The notes under the pieces: model-generated | Told to the model about the DNA's origin: nothing | Seen by the model: the letters and a program-made list of their open reading frames with translations, nothing else | Databases searched by the model: none | Assembly (NCBI GenBank): GCA_002314945.1 | Contig: DCHV01000036.1 | Location: 1-29,133, forward strand | Source: Prevotellaceae bacterium UBA1743 | Lineage (GTDB): Bacteria > Bacteroidota > Bacteroidia > Bacteroidales > Bacteroidaceae | Direction: 5' to 3' | Length of the DNA: 29,133 bases | Shown: positions 26,120 through 29,133 of the stretch, piece by piece | How positions within the stretch are numbered: the first letter of the stretch is position 1 | How the letters are laid out: each line of letters begins with the position of its first letter | Position numbers and translations under genes: made by a program

Positions 26120-26127
26120 TATATTTG
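26120..26127 (+). promoter_or_regulatory. -7 promoter element of the nuclease/Wadjet operon
   Basis: TATATTTG matches TAnnTTTG and is followed by CAG. No good -33 TTTG is seen at 19-21 nt upstream (the region is AT-rich). Predicted transcription starts near 26134, about 23 nt before the small ORF at 26157 and about 80 nt before the nuclease gene. Confidence 0.5.
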
Positions 26128-26156
26128 CAGCAACATATTACTGATAACGTGCCAAG

Positions 26157-26219
26157 ATGCACAAAAAACTCAATCAAATAAAAACAGCATTGGTTGATAA
26201 GGGAAAATTAAGACAATGA
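26157..26219 (+). CDS. 20-codon ORF coupled to the YhcG-like gene
   Basis: ATG at 26157 opens a 20-codon frame ending in TGA at 26217-26219, overlapping the nuclease ATG as ATGA. The peptide (MHKKLNQIKTALVDKGK...) resembles the first turns of Xre/Cro-type HTH proteins of Bacteroidota, which often begin NRIKxxLxEKGKT. It could be a leader peptide that couples translation, or the stump of an HTH regulator gene truncated by deletion. Its position just after the -7 box supports translation. Neither reading is proven. Confidence 0.4.
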   Translation: MHKKLNQIKTALVDKGKLRQ

Positions 26220-27361
26220 CAAACATAACAATCATAGACCCCGAATATAAAGAATGGGTAAAGGATTTATCCTTGCGTTACCGCAGGAGCCAGATAAAGG
26301 CTGCTGTGAAGGTGAATAGCGAGATGCTGAAGTTCTACTGGAGTCTCGGCTATGACATTATGCAGAAGAAGGCTGAGGCACAATGGGGTGGAAAATTCTA
26401 TAAGAACCTAAGTACCGACCTGAAGAACGAGATACCTGATGCTACATGTTTCTCGGAGACAAATTTGAAGTACATGAAGTATTTCTATGAGATGTTTCCT
26501 GCCAATGAAATTCGTTCACAACTTGTGGTAAAAACTCAGGGTAATGAAATTAGTCCCCAAGCTGAGGACGAATTGACTCTCCCCAAAATTAGTCCCCAAG
26601 CTGGGGGCGAAATACACAGCGAGATATTTTCTACCCCTTGGGGCCACATAAAACTATTGATTGACAAATACAAGAATCAGCCACAGAAAGCCAGATTTTT
26701 CATTCACAAAACCGTTTCTGAAGGTTGGAGCCGTGACATGCTCCTCAACTTCATTTCCACCGACCTATACGAACGCGAGGGCAAGTCACTTAGCAACTTC
26801 AAGGCCACGCTGCCAGCACCCATGAGCGACCTCGCTCAGGAGATAACGCGGGACCCGTACAATTTTGCATTTACGGGCATAACGGGCAAATACAACGAGA
26901 CTTTACTGAAGAAAGCATTGGTGCACAACGTAACGCAGTTCCTGCTGGAGCTTGGCACTGGCTTTGCGTATGTCGGCAAGGAACATCGCCTGCAGATTGA
27001 CGTGAAGGAAAAGTTCATCGACCTGCTGTTCTACAATCTCAACCTCTCCTGCTACTATGCAGTTGAGGTCAAGATTGGCGAATTCGATTTCCAGGACATG
27101 GGGCAGATACAAGGCTATGTTGTAGCCGTTAATCACCAGCTCCGCAAACCTGGACGTGACAACCCTACCATCGGCATCCTCATCTGCAAGTCAAAGAACA
27201 ACACTCTTGCACAATATGCTCTCGAAGGCACCAACCAGCCCATCGCCATTTCGGAATATGAGTTGCAGAAACTCTATCCCGAAAAAGTGGAGGGCACTAT
27301 CCCAACGATTGCAGAGATTGAAGATGCTATCGTCATTCCGGATATGGAAGAGTATAATTGA
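26216..27361 (+). CDS. YhcG/DUF1016-family PDDEXK nuclease
   Basis: A 381-residue protein of the YhcG (DUF1016) family. The N-terminal domain (about 10-100) has the family pattern of a helical, possibly DNA-binding region (AAVKVNSEMLKFYWSLGYDI). The C-terminal PDDEXK nuclease domain has D269 in KFIDLLFYN, E284-x-K286 in VEVKIG, and a following QIQGYV helix. The active site looks complete. The linker at about 108-135 contains a duplicated ISPQA segment encoded by a DNA repeat. YhcG proteins are found with restriction-modification and other defence genes. Here the gene lies 6 bp before an HNH-like gene and upstream of jetA, so a role in defence is inferred. Confidence 0.88.
   Translation: MTNITIIDPEYKEWVKDLSLRYRRSQIKAAVKVNSEMLKFYWSLGYDIMQKKAEAQWGGKFYKNLSTDLKNEIPDATCFSETNLKYMKYFYEMFPANEIRSQLVVKTQGNEISPQAEDELTLPKISPQAGGEIHSEIFSTPWGHIKLLIDKYKNQPQKARFFIHKTVSEGWSRDMLLNFISTDLYEREGKSLSNFKATLPAPMSDLAQEITRDPYNFAFTGITGKYNETLLKKALVHNVTQFLLELGTGFAYVGKEHRLQIDVKEKFIDLLFYNLNLSCYYAVEVKIGEFDFQDMGQIQGYVVAVNHQLRKPGRDNPTIGILICKSKNNTLAQYALEGTNQPIAISEYELQKLYPEKVEGTIPTIAEIEDAIVIPDMEEYN
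26547..26611 (+). repeat. In-frame direct repeat inside the YhcG-like gene
   Basis: A 26-bp unit beginning AAATTAGTCCCCAAGCTG occurs at 26547-26572 and 26586-26611. The first 18 bases are identical and the rest has two substitutions. The 39-bp offset equals 13 codons, so the frame is kept and the protein gains a second ISPQA motif. It lies in the linker between the DUF1016 N-terminal and the nuclease domain. Confidence 0.85.
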
Positions 27362-27367
27362 TAAACT

Positions 27368-27721
27368 ATGTTCATATATCAGAAAACGATAGACAGATCA
27401 ACATTGAGGCAGGGATTCCAGATGCCTGTGGAATTCCATGACCTGTTGAAGGTTATGCCTAGAGGAATGCCGAGGCATGGTGAGAGTCGTGACATCAAGT
27501 TACTGATAGATGGACAGGAGTTTACGGCTCACCACCTCATCCCATTCACAGAGTCGATGAATAATGATACGTCAAATATAATCATCCTCTCGCCTTCATA
27601 TCATCGCATTATCCATAAGGCTAAGCCGAAATGGGATGGCAAAAGACTATCTTTCTGCTACCCGAATGGATTGGTGGAGAAGGTAAAGCTGGATAGGCAT
27701 TTAAAGAATTTTATCCATTAG
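27368..27721 (+). CDS. Small HNH-endonuclease-like protein
   Basis: A 117-residue protein whose second half carries an HNH-type core: H55-H56 (AHHLIP), N70 in DTSNIIIL, and H79/H83 in YHRIIH. The DTSN...H..IH spacing is that of HNH nucleases lacking zinc-binding Cys pairs. The first 50 residues (KTIDRSTLRQGFQMPVEFH) resemble a small DNA-binding-like module that I have seen with HNH domains in Bacteroidota, but I cannot name it. It begins 6 bp after the YhcG-like gene and ends 13 bp before jetA, so all three are probably co-transcribed. Its role with Wadjet is unknown. Confidence 0.72.
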   Translation: MFIYQKTIDRSTLRQGFQMPVEFHDLLKVMPRGMPRHGESRDIKLLIDGQEFTAHHLIPFTESMNNDTSNIIILSPSYHRIIHKAKPKWDGKRLSFCYPNGLVEKVKLDRHLKNFIH

Positions 27722-27734
27722 CTTTTGATTTACT

Positions 27735-29133
27735 ATGAATTCAAATATACTTATAGAAACTCTAAATGACTCTCCAAGTGTGAGACTGCTAAAAATGAGG
27801 AACGCTGAGTTTTTCTTAGTGTTTGTCATAAGTGTGTTTGAAGATAATATTGCCATAGTACAAGAAAAACTACAGATGTTACTTGAGAGTCGTTTGGACG
27901 ATCAAGGTAATGACCTGAAGGAAGAAGGTCTGGATTTCTCTACACTCAGTGAGACTAACGAGCAGAAGGCGAAACGACTCATTACCGAATGGACAGGCAA
28001 AGGATTTCTGACCAACTACCAGAACGAGGATGGTGAGGTTATTTACGAGCTTTCGTCATACACAAGCAAGGTGATAGACTGGTTGACGAGTCTGAAAAAG
28101 GAAGACTACATTGGTACGGAGTCAAAGTTCAAGACGCTGTTTGCTCAACTGAAGGAACTTGTGGAGTATTCAAACGAAGATCGTGAGAAACGTCTCGAGC
28201 TACTTCGCACTAAAAGGATGGAAATAGACCACCAGATACAGCGATTGGAGATGGGTGAAGAGGTGGAAGTATATGAAGACTATCAAATAGAACCCCGATA
28301 CAATGCGTTGAACAAACTTGCCAAGGAACTGCTGTCTGACTTTAAGGAGGTGGATGACAACTTCAAAGCGATTATCAAAGAGATTTATCAACAACAGACG
28401 GAAAACTCACAGAAGAAGGCTTTGTTGAATTACATCTTTGATGCATATGGCGAACTAAAGAACTCTCAGCAAGGCAAGAGCTTTTATGCTTTTTGGGAGT
28501 TCCTATTATCAACTGATTTGCAGAAGGAATGGGATGACCTGACCAGTTCACTTTATGATACTTTGCAACAGAGAGGCATTGATGCCCACGATATGTTCCT
28601 TAAGGAGATGAAGAAGCACCTGTTTGATGCTGGCGAGAAGGTATCTAAGACCAACGACAGAATGAGCGAGAAATTGAGTCGCATCATTCGGCAGAATGGC
28701 CAAATGAATATAGAAGCCACCAAGCAGGTGATAAACGATATCAAGAAACTCCTTCTCGATGCCACTAAACAGAAAGAGAAACCAGATGCTTCGCTTGAAT
28801 ATGAAGACATTGATATTGTCCTTCCTGTAGAGCGTCCATTGACCCTTGTGCCGGAGAAGGAGAAGGTGTATAATGAACGTCCTGACAAAGCAGACTTAAC
28901 TTTAGAGGATTTAGAAAGCATCAGCAAACTATACCGATCGCATATAGACCGAAAGGTACTGAAATCACGCATAAACCATGTGCTGTCGAAACGAGGACAG
29001 GCAACTTTGGGTGAGGTAATTCAAAGCAATGACGGAGTGCATGAAGGTTTGGCTGAGGTTTTCGGTTACATAGGTGTACTGAATGATTATAAGACCGTTG
29101 TGGACAATAAGCGCACGCAGGACATTGCCTTCA
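27735..29133 (+). CDS. jetA: Wadjet subunit JetA (DUF3375, MksF-like), 3' end outside the window
   Basis: An open frame of 466 codons runs from ATG 27735 to the window edge with no stop. The sequence follows the DUF3375/JetA layout: an N-terminal winged-helix-type region (SPSVRLLKMRNAEFFLVFVISVFE), a GTESKFKTLFAQLKELVE segment, a long helical region (residues about 130-210, RKEIDHQIQRLE-like), LLSDFKEVDDNF and QGKSFYAFWEFLLS. The C-terminal part (YRSHIDRKVLKSRI...TLGEVIQ...GLAEVFGYI) also fits. JetA is the kleisin-like (MksF) subunit of the Wadjet SMC complex, which acts against circular plasmids with JetB, JetC and the nuclease JetD. Those genes would lie to the right of the window. The call rests on pattern recognition. 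Confidence 0.85.
   Translation, partial: MNSNILIETLNDSPSVRLLKMRNAEFFLVFVISVFEDNIAIVQEKLQMLLESRLDDQGNDLKEEGLDFSTLSETNEQKAKRLITEWTGKGFLTNYQNEDGEVIYELSSYTSKVIDWLTSLKKEDYIGTESKFKTLFAQLKELVEYSNEDREKRLELLRTKRMEIDHQIQRLEMGEEVEVYEDYQIEPRYNALNKLAKELLSDFKEVDDNFKAIIKEIYQQQTENSQKKALLNYIFDAYGELKNSQQGKSFYAFWEFLLSTDLQKEWDDLTSSLYDTLQQRGIDAHDMFLKEMKKHLFDAGEKVSKTNDRMSEKLSRIIRQNGQMNIEATKQVINDIKKLLLDATKQKEKPDASLEYEDIDIVLPVERPLTLVPEKEKVYNERPDKADLTLEDLESISKLYRSHIDRKVLKSRINHVLSKRGQATLGEVIQSNDGVHEGLAEVFGYIGVLNDYKTVVDNKRTQDIAF

Noticed and set aside
25801..26197. Two overlapping frames (25801-26049 and 25877-26197) in the intergenic region
   Set aside because: Composition is not protein-like, one runs through the tandem repeat, and no motif is seen.
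26216..27721. YhcG-like and HNH genes read as part of a type I restriction-modification system
   Set aside because: No hsdR, hsdM or hsdS gene is present in the window; the next gene is DUF3375-like.

Overview
The window looks like chromosomal DNA from a gut- or rumen-type Bacteroidales bacterium, most likely Prevotellaceae. The grounds are Bacteroidota-type promoters (TTTG, about 20 nt, TAnnTTTG), little sign of Shine-Dalgarno sequences, secreted glycosidases with a short C-terminal tail ending in NIVDGQK-type residues, a GH97 enzyme, and an IspG of the Bacteroidota/plant sequence type. The genus is inferred from gene style, not from any marker search.

Region 1 (1-4635, + strand) holds a secreted calcineurin-type phosphoesterase with a discoidin-like and a LamG domain, then RNase R (rnr). 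A strong hairpin at 4581-4620 separates rnr from the convergent genes.

Region 2 (4636-17251) is a glycan-degradation cluster arranged around a divergent promoter region (13287-13521). Leftward runs a tight four-gene operon: a metallo-beta-lactamase-fold protein, a GH97 alpha-glycosidase, an NPP/alkaline-phosphatase-type enzyme with LamG, and a 1304-residue multidomain protein with two LamG domains. Rightward run a GH2 enzyme and a GH38-like protein one base apart. No SusC/SusD pair and no regulator is present. The same LamG module occurs four times in three proteins, linking the phosphoesterase of region 1 to this cluster.

Region 3 (17252-23043) is housekeeping. A 340-bp intergenic stretch carries an 11-bp tandem repeat and two tandem copies of a promoter-bearing repeat. 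It is followed by rpoN, a PAP2-like membrane protein, purE, ispG and cysS, all closely spaced on the + strand. A hairpin terminator at 23074-23102 lies between cysS and a convergent secreted GH3 beta-glycosidase with a PA14 insert (23110-25623).

Region 4 (25624-29133) begins with about 590 bp of non-coding DNA holding a second 11-bp tandem repeat and an inverted repeat. After it comes a lower-GC operon that looks like a defence locus: a 20-codon ORF coupled to a YhcG/DUF1016 PDDEXK nuclease, then an HNH-nuclease-like gene, then an open frame running off the window. I read that last frame as JetA/MksF (DUF3375), the first subunit of a Wadjet anti-plasmid SMC system. The pairing of two nuclease genes with the start of a Wadjet operon is the most interesting thing in the window, but jetB, jetC and jetD lie beyond its edge and are not seen.
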